A stretch of DNA of 64,000 nt from positions 18,867-82,866 of the forward strand of contig JAKCWW010000889.1 of NCBI GenBank assembly GCA_026260175.1. The letters are read 5' to 3'. This stretch comes from Reticulitermes lucifugus. Its lineage: Eukaryota; Arthropoda; Insecta; Blattodea; Rhinotermitidae. Numbering within the stretch: position 1 is the stretch's first letter; every line of letters starts with the position of its first letter. A program made the translations under genes and the position numbers. Shown piece by piece: positions 10,991 through 21,818 of the stretch. Below the pieces are notes generated by a model. That model was not told the origin of the DNA. It searched no databases and saw only the letters and a list, made by a program, of their open reading frames with translations.

Positions 10991-11664
10991 AATTATATTA
11001 TATTATAATCCTAGGCTAATAAATTCTTTTTTACTGCACTTTTATTCAACCAGGATCGTCTTTAAACTCTAAAATAATTAGAAATTAATTAGCTTCGTGG
11101 AATAATTTCGACGGAGTTGAAAGCCTTGCTCCGTAACACGTGACCTCGACGACAGTAGAAAAAAAGAGGAAACAGGTTAAAAACTTCGAAGAAGTGTGTA
11201 TCATGTTATGGATTATATACGTTGCAATCTCATGGTAAAAGGGACAAACTGAATAGGTATGCAGGTAATATAACAGGTAAGGAGTTCGAAACCTCAGGAT
11301 TGCGGACCTCACGTAGCCTATCTTCCTATTTAGAGCAATCCGTGGACAACTATAATTTTTTATGAACACGAAACTGTAAACAATAAAAATACAGACATTA
11401 ATAAAATATGTTTCGTAAGCAATAATACTTTAACTCCTCTTTTAGTTAGCCCTTGAAGTTTGGTCTTTTGTCGTTCCGTGGTGCTTTATGTGTAAATGTA
11501 AAGAGGACGTTATTTTAGTTCGTTATGTTATTAGTTTTATGAGAAGTAATGGAGGTGCGGCATCGAAGAAACCTAAAGGCAGAATCTGTAATGACGACTG
11601 AAAAAGCAAACACTCCTTTTCTGAAAGTTCAATAAAGCGGATTTCTTATCTGTTAGAGAAGTGT

Positions 11665-11937
11665 TTTTGAAATCTGTGGCTCCGTGCATGAAACCCATAA
11701 CCCTCAAATTAAAAAAAATTGAGATAATGCTATCTCTGTGTTGGCTGACCAAGTATGTATCACCTCTCAAAACAGGAACAGGATCGTAATAGGTAGTGCC
11801 TACAGTGAAGTACAGGTGGCAGAACCCTGCAGTAATTCTTTCCAGAGTAGTGCTTTCCGTGCACGAAATCTCGATTTTCTCGGAACGGGTTAAGTGTGAA
11901 TTATGGATTTCATGAACGGAGCCACAGAAATGAAAAA
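11665..11937. repeat. Inverted repeat, arms about 33 bp, flanking about 200 bp
   Basis: The left arm (TCTGTGGCTCCGTGCATGAAA, about 11670-11702) is matched by the reverse complement of the right arm (about 11900-11935) with two or three differences. The right arm abuts the hAT-like coding relic, so the left arm may be an inverted duplicate of its 5' end. Confidence 0.65.
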
Positions 11938-12420
11938 ATATAAAATCAGACGTCACTATGAGAGACAGGATGATGAAAGGTGTAAATATTTGACTGGTGA
12001 GCCTTTCAAAATAATTTCAACCAGTTGACTGCTCCTTTGATCCGTCAATAAACCACTTTTCACATGTTCGTTCTAGATATGTAGCACAGGATGCAACTGC
12101 AACAGTAGGGACGTCCTCTGGAGACTCTGAATTCCTCAAGCGTTGCTTGCTGGCTGTAGGTGAAGGAGTGTATCCAGATAAGAAAATAAATTTCCAAAAA
12201 CTCAGACCCCCTTTTCTATAGGTATAGAAGAACTGGGGTCAAAGGTAATTGAGAAACTTAGATTGAAGGCAAATTATTGGATCTGTATGTACTTGAAATG
12301 GCTGAAAGTAATGGCATCACTGACACTGCGCAGTTGATGACTTGCATTCATGGAGTTCGTAGTGCCTTGCATATCCATGTTTTCATGCGCCAGTTATTTA
12401 GTGTAGTAGAGCGTGTAACT
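11930..12420 (+). pseudogene. hAT-superfamily transposase relic (ZBED/GTF2IRD2-like type)
   Basis: Three frames together give the ordered blocks of a hAT-type transposase. KKYKIRRHYE (11949-11963 for RRHYE) matches the end of the BED zinc finger (xYNLRRHYExxH). EFLKRCLLAVGEGVYPDK (12129-12182) matches the FVKDCLLxVxxxVCPEKK block. GIEELGSKVIEKLRLKAN (12221-12274) and YVLEMAESNGITDTAQL (up to 12335) match the xxLALDESTDITDTAQLxIFIRG region that carries a catalytic Asp. At that place the relic reads EMAESN, so the Asp is lost. Multiple frameshifts show it is dead. The terminal inverted repeats of the element were not found. Confidence 0.65.
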
Positions 12421-12429
12421 GTCTTTACA

Positions 12430-14040
12430 TACCAAGCCCCGCAACTCAAGAAAGAGCTGCTTGCTAAAAACATTATACATAATAACATAGAACGGCGATA
12501 ATAGCTTATCAAATCCACAGCGAAGGAAAATATTCCGACTCAGGAATAACAAACCCATGAAAGAATAAATACGTCTTAATGGTAAGGGTCTAAACAAGAA
12601 ACGTGTCCAACTGCTGAAGTGTAGTTTAGTTAACGATATGTGAAAGTAAGATATCTCACTACACAAAAAGGAATTGTTAGAAGAATTTGGTATGTAAATG
12701 TACGTAAATTTACAATGTTCTTTCAAAGCTTCATATTTAATAATCTCATTATTTAATTATCCATTTGAATTATTGTAAATCTTTATGTGAAACTTGGCAT
12801 TTCAAAGTGTGACAAAAATCGTTATAGTGTGTTACGTGCCATTTGCATGTGTTGAAGAGACTTGCATGAGAATGTCTATATACAGGTGAAACACCTAGAG
12901 AGATTTATTGGTAACAATGGTTATAGACATGCCGAGAAAATGGTGTATTTCTATATCTGTGCAAGGGTAATTTGGTGTTCTCATTTGCGAAATCAAATAT
13001 ACACTTTAATAACGTAAGAGAAAATAAATGCTGCCACTTTTATCTGATGAGAAAAGGATCGTTACAGTCGTATTTACTATGAACATTGCTTATTCTAAAG
13101 GTCTCAGTATGAAACTTCCAGGACGAGATCTATTACTTTGAACAATTTTGAAGCGAAAATGAGCCTGTTGTATAAATATAGCAGTGAACAAAATACTAGC
13201 CGATTCTCATCTCACGAAAGTGTTTTGTAATCTTTCACTCACCATGTGATTGAAAGAGGCTGAAGTAAATTGCATTCGCACAGCAACATCAACAAAATTA
13301 ATTTTTTAAAGGCTCGGAGATCTTCATAGGAGGACAAATTAAATCCGAACTATCCAAAATTCGTTAATAAATGGCACTATTCAGGTTGCAGTGCAGATGC
13401 AAACAGAGATGACGGAATTCCCAAATAATGGCACTCTGAAAGATGACATCAGGGCAAAATACAGCAGTTTTATTGCAGTATACTTGAACATTTCAAGGCC
13501 ATCAAATGTTCGCAAAGAAAATTCTCATGCTATTTGGCAGCACTTACATTGTAAGAATTAGCTTTTACGTTCATAAAGTTAAAAAATGAAAATTAGCTCC
13601 TAGCTTACACTTGCATGCTAAAATAAGCATTTGTTCAAGTTCCAAAGCAGGCCTCATCAAAGGACCCAACTAAATGGTGCGGTGAACAACGTAATGCTTA
13701 CTCACTGAAACACGACAAATATTTCTCAATAACAGTATGTATGAAACAAATTTTTAATTTGTAAATCTGTGACGTAAATGTACATGCGTGTATGTATTTT
13801 TGCTACGTCATCATCTGCCACTTCCCAGAAGGCTCCTACTTATTCCGTCATCAATATATTCTACAGTCTTATGCAGTAAAAGAAGGATGCTGCTCGCAAA
13901 TGCTAAAAGAATGCCGACCCTCTGCTGTACGTAATTCTAACAACAACAAATTGGGTACAAGTTGTTTCTGCTCTTCTAATATAATAGGATATTTAGAGAT
14001 GTTGTTCGACGAATGTACATTTAAAGCTGTGCAAAATATA
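12430..14040. other. AT-rich interval, nothing recognised
   Basis: Several short open frames, none with recognisable motifs or supporting splice or promoter context. Confidence 0.35.
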
Positions 14041-14639
14041 AGCGCGCATGGCCGAGTTCAGGTATAGTTCCACTCGTTCGTTGTCTAGGCATTGGGTGCA
14101 GGTAAGTAGGCACACGCCCCAGCCTCCCTTCCTTCGTCAAAAGAACCCGTGGTACCCATTAAATAGGAATCTGACTGAGCCCCAGGAACGGAACGGCGCT
14201 ACTGAGTACAGAAGAATCTCTTACCATTTCCGGGAATCGAAGCACAATTCTTCCATCCTCCGGTACGTAGCTCAGTCACTATTTACCAGACACAGTGCAA
14301 TATCCATAACACTTTATATCACTTCCCGTCTGGCGATCATCAATCAAAATATGTTAAGTTTAGTGTCCTGTGAAGTTTGTGAAATCAATACACGTTCTCA
14401 CTTCACACATACATGCATATAATATGCTGATGTTATGAAGGTATATTACAAGAAGCCTTATCCCATAGCTACCAGAACCACGTTACTCCCATTTCCATGC
14501 TTGTGCCATCAAAATCCATATTATGTTTTATCTAGTTCCGGCTTATACAATTCCAATTATGTAAAGATTAGGATTTCAGCTATCTAAAACAATATAATTC
14601 TAATGGTTTATATTTAATCATCTTTCTTTATGTATTTTT

Positions 14640-14686
14640 AATTGCTTGATAATGGCTTTTCAAAAAAGCCGAGACATGTATCAAGA
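14640..14686 (+). ncRNA. Degenerate hammerhead-ribozyme motif (first of a tandem pair)
   Basis: CTTGATAATGGC (a damaged CUGAUGA with one inserted base and a G-to-A change), a 7-bp stem II (GGCTTTT/AAAAGCC), GAGA in place of GAAA, CATG, and TA at the cleavage position before TCAAG. The order of parts matches 14804-14846, but the core changes should abolish cleavage. Confidence 0.45.
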
Positions 14687-14803
14687 AATAAAACTGATAT
14701 AATTTTAAGAGATTTTATGTATACACACATAACAATACAAATTGCAAAGTTTCAACATCTAGATTCCATGTATACTGCATATACACATTCTTTTATTCTT
14801 GTG

Positions 14804-14846
14804 TTCAACCTGATGATGGCCTTTGAGGCCGAAACAAGTAGTTGAA
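14804..14846 (+). ncRNA. Type I hammerhead ribozyme motif, intact core
   Basis: Stem I 5' strand TTCAAC (14804-14809); invariant core CTGATGA (14810-14816); one base, then stem II GGCC/GGCC with loop TTTGA; GAAA (14831-14834); a minimal stem III CAAG (one C-G pair); UA at 14839-14840 as cleavage dinucleotide; stem I 3' strand GTTGAA (14841-14846). Beyond an internal bulge, stem I continues with ATTCTTTTATT pairing with AATAAAAGAAT. The minimal stem III is known from hammerheads of Penelope-like elements, which tend to work as dimers. Predicted cleavage is between 14840 and 14841. Confidence 0.65.
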
Positions 14847-14849
14847 AAT

Positions 14850-16120
14850 AAAAGAATAAATTTTTGTGTTTTGACTGGACGTATCGTAATTCTGATTTTT
14901 AAAACAGATATAAATTTAGTTGTGGTTGACGATTTGTACTTCCCCTTTTAAAATCCGCATTCACAGCAAAGCTCTGACAAGAAATGTGCCTACGTTCTTG
15001 AGAATGTTATATTTATATACGCAAGTTTGAAATAATCTAGGTTTGTGTTATCTAATTTTTAGAATAAAGAGAATTACTTACAGAAAGATTGTTTTCGCAC
15101 ATAAGAAAGTTAGATTAAGTGAATCAGTAACTTATGTGAAGCCAAGCAGTTGTCGTGACGTTGTTCTGAATATATAAGGCAGAGTGAGGTGGATATGACA
15201 TAAAGAACACGAGAAACACAAACAAAATATCGTGATATCTAATGTTCTCAAGAAGACGAGTACATAGGTTGTCTTCTGGGATGTGACGCCGTGCAGCTAG
15301 ATGGGCATGTTTTGAAGAAAATTTCTGCCTCCATCTGCAAGGCAGATTTGCTTTTCTAACTTAAGAAATAAGAGAACTGAAAATCCTCATTAAAATTCCA
15401 ACATGAGTTCCTGGAATTCTTCTCATTTTTTGAGAATCTGTGTTTTGTCTTTCCTGTAAGAACGACATAACGATATGACCAAACATGCTGACGCACGCTA
15501 CACAGTCACACGCAGCGTGTGACAAACATCGTCTCATTCATAGGATGATTTCTCTTTGTGGCCTCCTTCAGCAAGTAACTGAATTCCATGTCAGACACGT
15601 AGGGGCGGCCTTCATAAGTCGTAATTTTCATGTATTCAGTTTTGACGTGTTGGCGTTTAATGCGCGGTCTTGATTAGGTGCATTCGGAGATCATCGGTTT
15701 TGCTCTAAATATTGTAGCTATGTGCTTCTTATTGTTCCTAGAATAAATGGGAATGAACTGCCCATAGAGCACTAAGCTGTTAATCTTTGTTATGGAGCCA
15801 GTCAATCTTTCGTGAAGTAGAACATGAATTTGTGACAATTACTTAGATCAACTGAGGGCATCCCGGAGAGCCCAGTCTACAGGCGGTAACACCTTATCCT
15901 GCTGGACCAAATAGAGATCCTAAAGGAACGGGATTAGCCAGCAACAAAACTGCTGGTTTAAAAAACGCTGTAATTTTATGGCCGTCTTTCGTTCTGTTGG
16001 TGACATAATACCCTATCAGCGACTAAACCGTTTGTCGGACTTTCGTGAATTTCAGGGAAGAGTTCTTTATAGAAACTCGTCGAATAAGCAAGCGCAGCGA
16101 CATTCGTGTTTGACTTCAGA
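14850..16120. other. Interval with one relic repeat, otherwise nothing recognised
   Basis: Contains a terminus of the GGATGTGACGCCGTG family at 15272-15298 (TCTTCTGGGATGTGACGCCG). Near 15850-15950 there is a CATCCCGGAGAGCCC segment of unknown nature. Confidence 0.4.
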
Positions 16121-16124
16121 GTGT

Positions 16125-16640
16125 AAATAACTTTTTATCCATAATTTCCATATTTCTTGACCAATTTTTTTTTTTAAATTCAATACGAGAGATCTTCAAA
16201 TTGTGTCGTTTAGTAATTATGAGTTTTGTAAAGCTCGATACTTTACTTAAGGTCATAAAAGACATTTTACAAGTATTTTCTATATTTTCCTCCGATTTCC
16301 ATAAAATTCAATATAGAGGAACTCCATGCTATAGCTTAGAGTAAGAAAGATATTAATGAAAATAGATGCAGTGAAAACAATTCATATAAGGACGTAACTT
16401 ATGTTTTACCCAGTCTTTCTACAGTTTACCTCCAATTCTTATAGATTTCGGTAAAGTAAGTATTCACAAAATGTAATCAGTGACGGCAAAGTTTAGTGAA
16501 AATCGGCGCAGTAAAAGTAATATATTACCTAGGGACGTAAAGGAAAGTTTATCCATACTTTACGCATTTATTGTCTGATTTATGTACAGCGTATTTGAAT
16601 ATTATGCGTCGAATTTTCGTGAATGTCGTGAAACTAGATA
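16125..16640. repeat. Diverged tandem repeat, period about 125-140 bp
   Basis: AAATTCAATACGAGAG (about 16180), AAATTCAATATAGAGG (about 16306) and ATTTCGGTAAAGTAAG (about 16443) mark successive units. GAAAATAGATGCAGTGAAAA (about 16357) and GAAAATCGGCGCAGTAAAA (about 16498) are 141 bases apart, each followed by a GGACGTAA block and a TTTACNCAGTCT/TTTATCCATACT block. About three degenerate units. Confidence 0.55.
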
Positions 16641-17920
16641 CAGGGAGATCATATTTGTCGTGCCGGCGTATATGAGATACCACTTACACGCATATCGTGA
16701 AGCCTATGATATTTCGAAAGAAAAGAACATCTTGGCAAATTCTGTGTACTGCGTCACGAGTATGCCATTTGCATTCCTTTTATTAACTCAATCTCAAATC
16801 TGAACTACTGTGTACAGACAAAGAAGTCCTGTAAAATTTCATACAGTGATTATTACGTCAACAGTTAAAACAGAAATAAATGAAGAATACCAAAATATGC
16901 AGCAAATTGAAACTTTAAGAAATTAAATTTTCTTGAATTACAAGTTTCAATTCGACTCTTAGTGTTCTTTGCAGAAAATGCATAAAATGGTCTTGTGTCA
17001 AAATGGGAGCACCCTATCTGAATACTTCCATATTTCCTTATTCACAATTAGTGAACAGACTGTAATTAAAGTTGTTGGACTTAGCAGCGAATTTAGGAAT
17101 AGAATTTGATACTCATTCTTATCTTTCTGGTATAACGTCTGATTTAAACATATCTCAAGTCAAAACCTACTGCGCTTTACAAAAAAAATGTTCTTATTGA
17201 AACCACTGGTAAATAATCTGAAATATAGTTCTCTGAGAGGTCCACGACTCTTATTTGAAACATTTTGCGACATGTCGTGTATCCAATTAGAGATAATATA
17301 AATAATTATTGTCAATTCATCTATTAAAACTTGAGTAAAAATGCCTCAAATGTGAATCCTGAACCAAACCTTGTCGGGGTTTAACAAAACGAAAGTAACA
17401 AAATTATACGGGGAGAAAATTGTCGGAATGGTTTTATCTCCGAAGATAAACACAACAGCGGATTTGTGGCACACTGTACTTCAGTTAGCGACCACAATGA
17501 ATTGCACTAAATGCAGAGATTACGCATGCCTGGAACTCCTTATACGTATTTACAATATGCTTACGTGTTTTTCTATCCCCTCCATTGACACTACAAACCA
17601 TTCCCATGCACAAAATTTTACAGATGATTGACGTAAAATGTGACGCATGGCAGAGAGAAGGAGAAGTTTAATTTTCGTAGTTACTGGAACATTGCCAGAA
17701 ATGAAGGAAGATTTAATATAGGAAAGTTGCTTGACTCACAAAAGATATTCTGTAATTTTCCTTCTTATAATTTAGTTATGTAAGTAAATGTCGTATACTT
17801 TCAATAGGCTTATATCCCTGTGCTTACCCAAGTGCCACGCCTGAAGGCGTATGACAGAGTGGAATTGTAACTCCCTGCATTATTAATCTCGGCATTATAT
17901 GATGAGTGGTCAGCTTCAGA
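16640..17920. other. AT-rich interval, nothing recognised
   Basis: No repeat family or coding motif was recognised. Confidence 0.35.
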
Positions 17921-17924
17921 CCAA

Positions 17925-18080
17925 CAAACAACCCCGGTGCTCATTCTAGAAGGCTAGACGGGGCCAGTGTCGGTAGGGCGCTATGCAGAAGAAAACATTT
18001 TCTAGCCTTCCCAGGAACTGAATCCCGATTCCCAGTTGTTGAACCCATATCCTATTCACTACATTAACTGAGCTATTTTG
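17925..18080 (-). mobile_element. SINE fragment, family C (antisense)
   Basis: AAACATTTTCTAGCCTTCCCAGGAACTGAATCCCGATTCCC carries an antisense B box, followed by ATTCACTACATTAACTGAGC, the antisense A-box side. It matches the layout of the copies at 51325 and 54955. Confidence 0.5.
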
Positions 18081-18293
18081 GTTCCTCTGTACGATAAGTA
18101 ATGTCCATGGAATATTTCATGTAATTTTTCGTTCTCTTCTCAGAGAAGCCTTCAAATTGCTTCCAATATTCTGTAAAATTCCAATCTTGAAAATTCAAGT
18201 CTTCTATGATGTTACGTTGTGCCGTTAGGGCAAAGAGTTTCCTGAAAATCATGGGAACTATTTGTCCAAGAAAATCATGGGCACTATTTGTCC

Positions 18294-18318
18294 AACGACA
18301 CAACGTCACATCCAAGCT
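18294..18318 (-). repeat. Terminus of the GGATGTGACGCCGTGTAG family (diverged)
   Basis: The minus strand reads GGATGTGACGTTGTGTCG. Next to it is a short direct duplication of AAAATCATGGG and ACTATTTGTCCAA (18246-18296). Confidence 0.5.
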
Positions 18319-18761
18319 TGTATATAAATCTCCAGCAACATTGCTGAGAGAATCTTAAAGCTCGCAATCCCAGTCTTGTCTCATTTCCACACATCCATTT
18401 CACGTACAGGGTAAAATGAAATTAAAAACAAAAAGAAAGCGGAAGTGCTAAACACGAGCTACCATAATTAATTTAAAGTTGAAATGCGCACCATTAAATT
18501 AAAACATTTTTGCTTTTGACGCTACTTAAAGATAAATGTCTTACGGAAGAACGAAATGTTTAAGAATATTAGGTCATAATATATTCTAATATTACACTTT
18601 GAGTATGAAAGCAGCAGGTTTCTCCCAAACGTTGGTAGGCCTCTTTACCTACGAAACTGAACGCTGTAAGTTTCCAGAGGACGTCTTATTCATATTCCTA
18701 GCCGTAACAAACTTATGCCTCATACTGACATTACTCCCTTGTATCACAAAGTATGCATCAC

Positions 18762-19515
18762 GGCCGTGTCATGGCTCAGGCGGTTAGTCGCCGGTCTCCC
18801 ACCTTGGAGGCCCGGGTTCGATCCCAGCCGATCCCAGTGGCCGTGCGGTCTAAGGCGTGGGCCTTCGGCCGCTCGCTTACTGGGATCNNNNNNNNNNNNN
18901 NNNNNNNNNNNNNNNNNNNNNNNNNNNNNNNNNNNNNNNNNNNNNNNNNNNNNNNNNNNNNNNNNNNNNNNNNNNNNNNNNNNNNNNNNNNNNNNNNNNN
19001 NNNNNNNNNNNNNNNNNNNNNNNNNNNNNNNNNNNNNNNNNNNNNNNNNNNNNNNNNNNNNNNNNNNNNNNNNNNNNNNNNNNNNNNNNNNNNNNNNNNN
19101 NNNNNNNNNNNNNNNNNNNNNNNNNNNNNNNNNNNNNNNNNNNNNNNNNNNNNNNNNCGGGGGCATGGATGTTTGTGTTGTGTTAGATGTATGGACGGTA
19201 GCATGAACCGTAAAGTGACACGCAGGACAACAAGGACTTCAACAGTACAAATGGATCAAAGGGGAAAACCCAGGAATTAATAAAAAAAAGAAAAAATCCC
19301 GGGTCAGTCCATGTGGGATTTGTGGTGGTCAAAATGGCACTGGGACTGGTTTTTCCCCGAGTTGTTCGGTTTTCCCCTGTAATTTTCATTCCACTGGTGC
19401 TCTATTACTTGGAAAAATGAAAAAAACTGTCCATCTTCATCACACGGGTTGCACAATAAGCCTTAAGGCTGCGGTGCTTCCGTAGCTTCTGCTGCGGGGC
19501 CCTTCACCACAAAGA
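18762..19515 (+). mobile_element. Nested SINE: one SINE inserted in another, 14-bp target duplication
   Basis: The 14-bp sequence AAAGTATGCATCAC flanks the whole unit (18748-18761 and 19516-19529). The outer SINE has a tRNA-like head (ATGGCTCAGGCGGTTAGTCG, B box GGGTTCGATCCC) and, after 19296, a body GTCAGTCCATGTGGGATTTG and TTTTTCCCCGAGTTGTTCGG, as in other Blattodea SINEs. Between these, from about 18828, sits a second SINE beginning CCGATCCCAGTGGCCGTGCG, resuming after a gap as CGGGGGCATGGATG and ending in AATAAAAAAAAGAAAAAA, flanked by ATCCCAG/ATCCCGG. Removing the inner copy restores the outer B-box-to-body junction. Confidence 0.85.
18888..19157. other. Assembly gap (270 N) inside the nested SINE
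   Basis: A run of N. All apparent frames across it are artefacts. Confidence 0.99.
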
Positions 19516-19529
19516 AAAGTATGCATCAC

Positions 19530-20420
19530 TGAACTCTCCTGTCTATTAATATGTACAGTATATATAGCATCTCCCTCAATTTCTTCTTTAGGCGCCTAGG
19601 ATCTCTATTTCTAACGACATAAGCATTTCGCAACATTCTAGATGAAGGACTGTCCAACTCTTGGGTCAGGTTGAACTAAAGTTAAAATACATGCATCCTC
19701 AGTGCATCTCTTGAGCAACATGGCAAGACCATTTTTTCGTGTTTTACTTTGTGTGATGCCATAAACTGTTGTTTCTAAAAAGAAGCAGCGTTGAACATGT
19801 AGAGGGAAATGTTTGTGAATTCTACAGAAATGCGGACATATTTTTATGAAGTCTACTGCTAGTCCATTGTCAAGTGCATTTTATTAAGCGCATAGCAGAT
19901 TCAATTGTATTTTTACCTCGTAAATACCTGTATGGAAGAATTAACATGGACGTATCGAAGAACGCCACGAGCTATAGAGTAGTTAGGTTAGGTTAGGTTA
20001 GCTTCATGCGGCAATAATATTAAAAGGAATATTACGAAAATAATTTATAATAATGATAAATGGACGAATGTGATTGAGAATCTGCGTAATGCTGTTTCAT
20101 GCTTAGGGTATACTATTAGGTACTGGTTTATAAAAATTCAGCTTCTATATTGTAGGGAAATTAGTGTGTCTCTACTTCAAAGACCAGTTGTTTAATGTTG
20201 CTGAAGAAAGCAACTGTTGTTTATTCTGAAAGCCATACAAAACGCAAGTACCCTCTGTGGATAAAAAAAAAAGAACTTAACGTTAAATCAGATGGTACAC
20301 ATTGTAATCACTGTGCTGCAATTTATAAACTACTATACTAGGCCCTCAGTGTACAGTGAATGTATCAAGATTTGTGTAAGGATGTTTATAAAGGAAAACA
20401 GTATGGAAAAATTACACAAA
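19530..20420. other. Interval downstream of gene 2, no gene
   Basis: Contains an interstitial TTAGG run at 19983-20001. Nothing else was recognised. Confidence 0.4.
19983..20001 (+). repeat. Interstitial insect telomere repeat (TTAGG)3.8
   Basis: Three perfect TTAGG units and a partial fourth. TTAGG is the canonical insect telomere unit. This run is too short to mean a chromosome end. Confidence 0.85.
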
Positions 20421-20430
20421 CTTATAAACT

Positions 20431-20436
20431 TTTATT
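20431..20436 (-). terminator. Poly(A) signal AATAAA of gene 2
   Basis: TTTATT on the plus strand reads AATAAA on the minus strand, 258 bases after the stop codon. The predicted 3' UTR is about 280 bases. Confidence 0.6.
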
Positions 20437-20693
20437 CTTTTTCCACACACATATACATCTGATGACGTAATCTGCTTTATATAAAAGGAGGTATAAACAC
20501 AGCAAGACGAATACTGTTAGAAATATTCTTAGAACATATTCCCAGCTTCAAGTAATCTTGAACAGAGTGCTGTAGCCTCTAACGAAAGTTAACCACATTG
20601 TAACAAGAACTTCTGTATCTTTCATCGCAAGAAAAACAAGTTGTTGCGACAACCATTTGTTAGTCCATTTATCTTCTGCAGGCAATGTCCAGC

Positions 20694-20990
20694 TCAACCG
20701 TAATATCCCCAGCCTCTTCCCCACCCACCATAGCCCCTTCCGTAACCCCCCCACCCACCATGACCCCTTCCGTATCCACCGTAGCCTCCTCCGTAACCTC
20801 CGTAACCTCCATAACCTCCATAACCTCCATAACCTCTGCCGTAACCACCACCCCCCCACGCCGACTCCGCTGTCCCAAGAGTTTCAGGTTGGGGTACGTC
20901 GGCTGCGACAACAGGGACAGTTTCTTCTTCGCCCGTTGGGTGGGCGTTTAAGCCGGCGATTATAGCCACCAAGGCCAGCAGAAGCACTCC
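20694..20990 (-). CDS. Exon 2 of a secreted Gly/Tyr-rich (GYGG-repeat) protein (gene 2)
   Basis: Read on the minus strand, this exon starts at 20990 just after the acceptor TTGCTTGTGTTCACAG and ends at TGA 20696-20694. It encodes 98 residues and joins in phase 0 to the 5-codon exon at 28506-28520, giving 103 residues. Residues 1-21 form a signal peptide (MNHFL from exon 1, then GVLLLALVAIIAGLNA). Residues 22-50 are an acidic, Pro-containing linker beginning HPTGEEE. Residues 51-103 are almost only Gly, Tyr, Trp and Arg: a run of YGG units, YGRG and HGGWGG variants, ending WGYYG. The composition fits insect glycine-rich cuticular, adhesive or antimicrobial peptides, but sequence alone does not say which. 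Opposite-strand frames over the repeat tract are low-complexity shadows. The nearest other gene is gene 1, 15.5 kb away, of the same general design. Confidence 0.85.
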   Translation of the reverse strand, partial: GVLLLALVAIIAGLNAHPTGEEETVPVVAADVPQPETLGTAESAWGGGGYGRGYGGYGGYGGYGGYGGGYGGYGRGHGGWGGYGRGYGGWGRGWGYYG

Positions 20991-21158
20991 CTGTGAACAC
21001 AAGCAAAATAATTAACACTCTCCACAAAACACCTTGGTGTTAATTCATGCAATGTGACTTCGTTTCATTTAACAAGTAGGCCTACTTCTGGGAAAAGAAT
21101 TTAAACACGCAATTTTCTTACAATGTTCTATTATTCATACCTTGCATTATCACTGATC

Positions 21159-21287
21159 AAACACACAATACTCAACCAACAAATGCACTCTTGTTATTTT
21201 TATAGATATTCTATATTACAGAGATTATAATATATAATATCTAAACAAATAATAAGAGTGCGTTTGGTGGTTGAGTATAGTGTGTTT
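21159..21287. mobile_element. Foldback (MITE-like) element in the gene 2 intron
   Basis: AAACACACAATACTCAACC at the left matches, on the opposite strand, GGTTGAGTATAGTGTGTTT at the right. The arms run about 55-60 bp with a few differences (GCACTCTTGTTATT versus GCACTCTTATTATT), around an AT-rich centre. There is no coding capacity. Confidence 0.75.
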
Positions 21288-21818
21288 CTTGCAATGCTTC
21301 AACATACGTAGCAAAGACATAATTAAATATAAAGCAATACACAATTTATCTACCCATATTTATGTATAACTTAATACACCGTAGATTTCAACAACAGGGC
21401 TGACTTTGCACAAAATTTGTAGGTAGGTGCGTATACGTAAAATTTCACACAGTTAATGCTGATTTTCATTAGTCATTGCTACTCACTAACAACCAAACAT
21501 CAATTTCGCAGTCACGTTTTTTAAATCCCACGAAAAATTACTGTAACAAAAGTTTCATATTATAAAAAAGTCACAGCTGCAATTTTAGCAGAATATTCAG
21601 TGAGCCTAATGACAGTGGAGGGAAAGGAAATTAAAGAGGAGTAGAATATTTTATAGCAGTATCCATCCAGTTGCCCGCAAGGGCTGACGGAAATAAAACC
21701 ACTCACTCAGGATAAACAATTTTCAGGCCGATCTCTGAAATATGAAACAGATTATTCTTAGATGTGGATCTTCAGAACAAATAACGACAAAGCTACAAGA
21801 TGTTCGGATTTTGCAAAC

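Noticed and set aside
11573-11956. 127-codon minus-strand frame
   Set aside because: It overlaps the inverted repeat next to the hAT relic and has no domain of its own.
18715-19280. Long open frames across unknown bases
   Set aside because: They exist only because the gap has no stop codons; the flanks are SINE sequence.
20548-20965. Other frames on both strands over the Gly-rich exon
   Set aside because: Low-complexity shadows of the GGN repeat. Only the frame with signal peptide, splice site and stop is supported.
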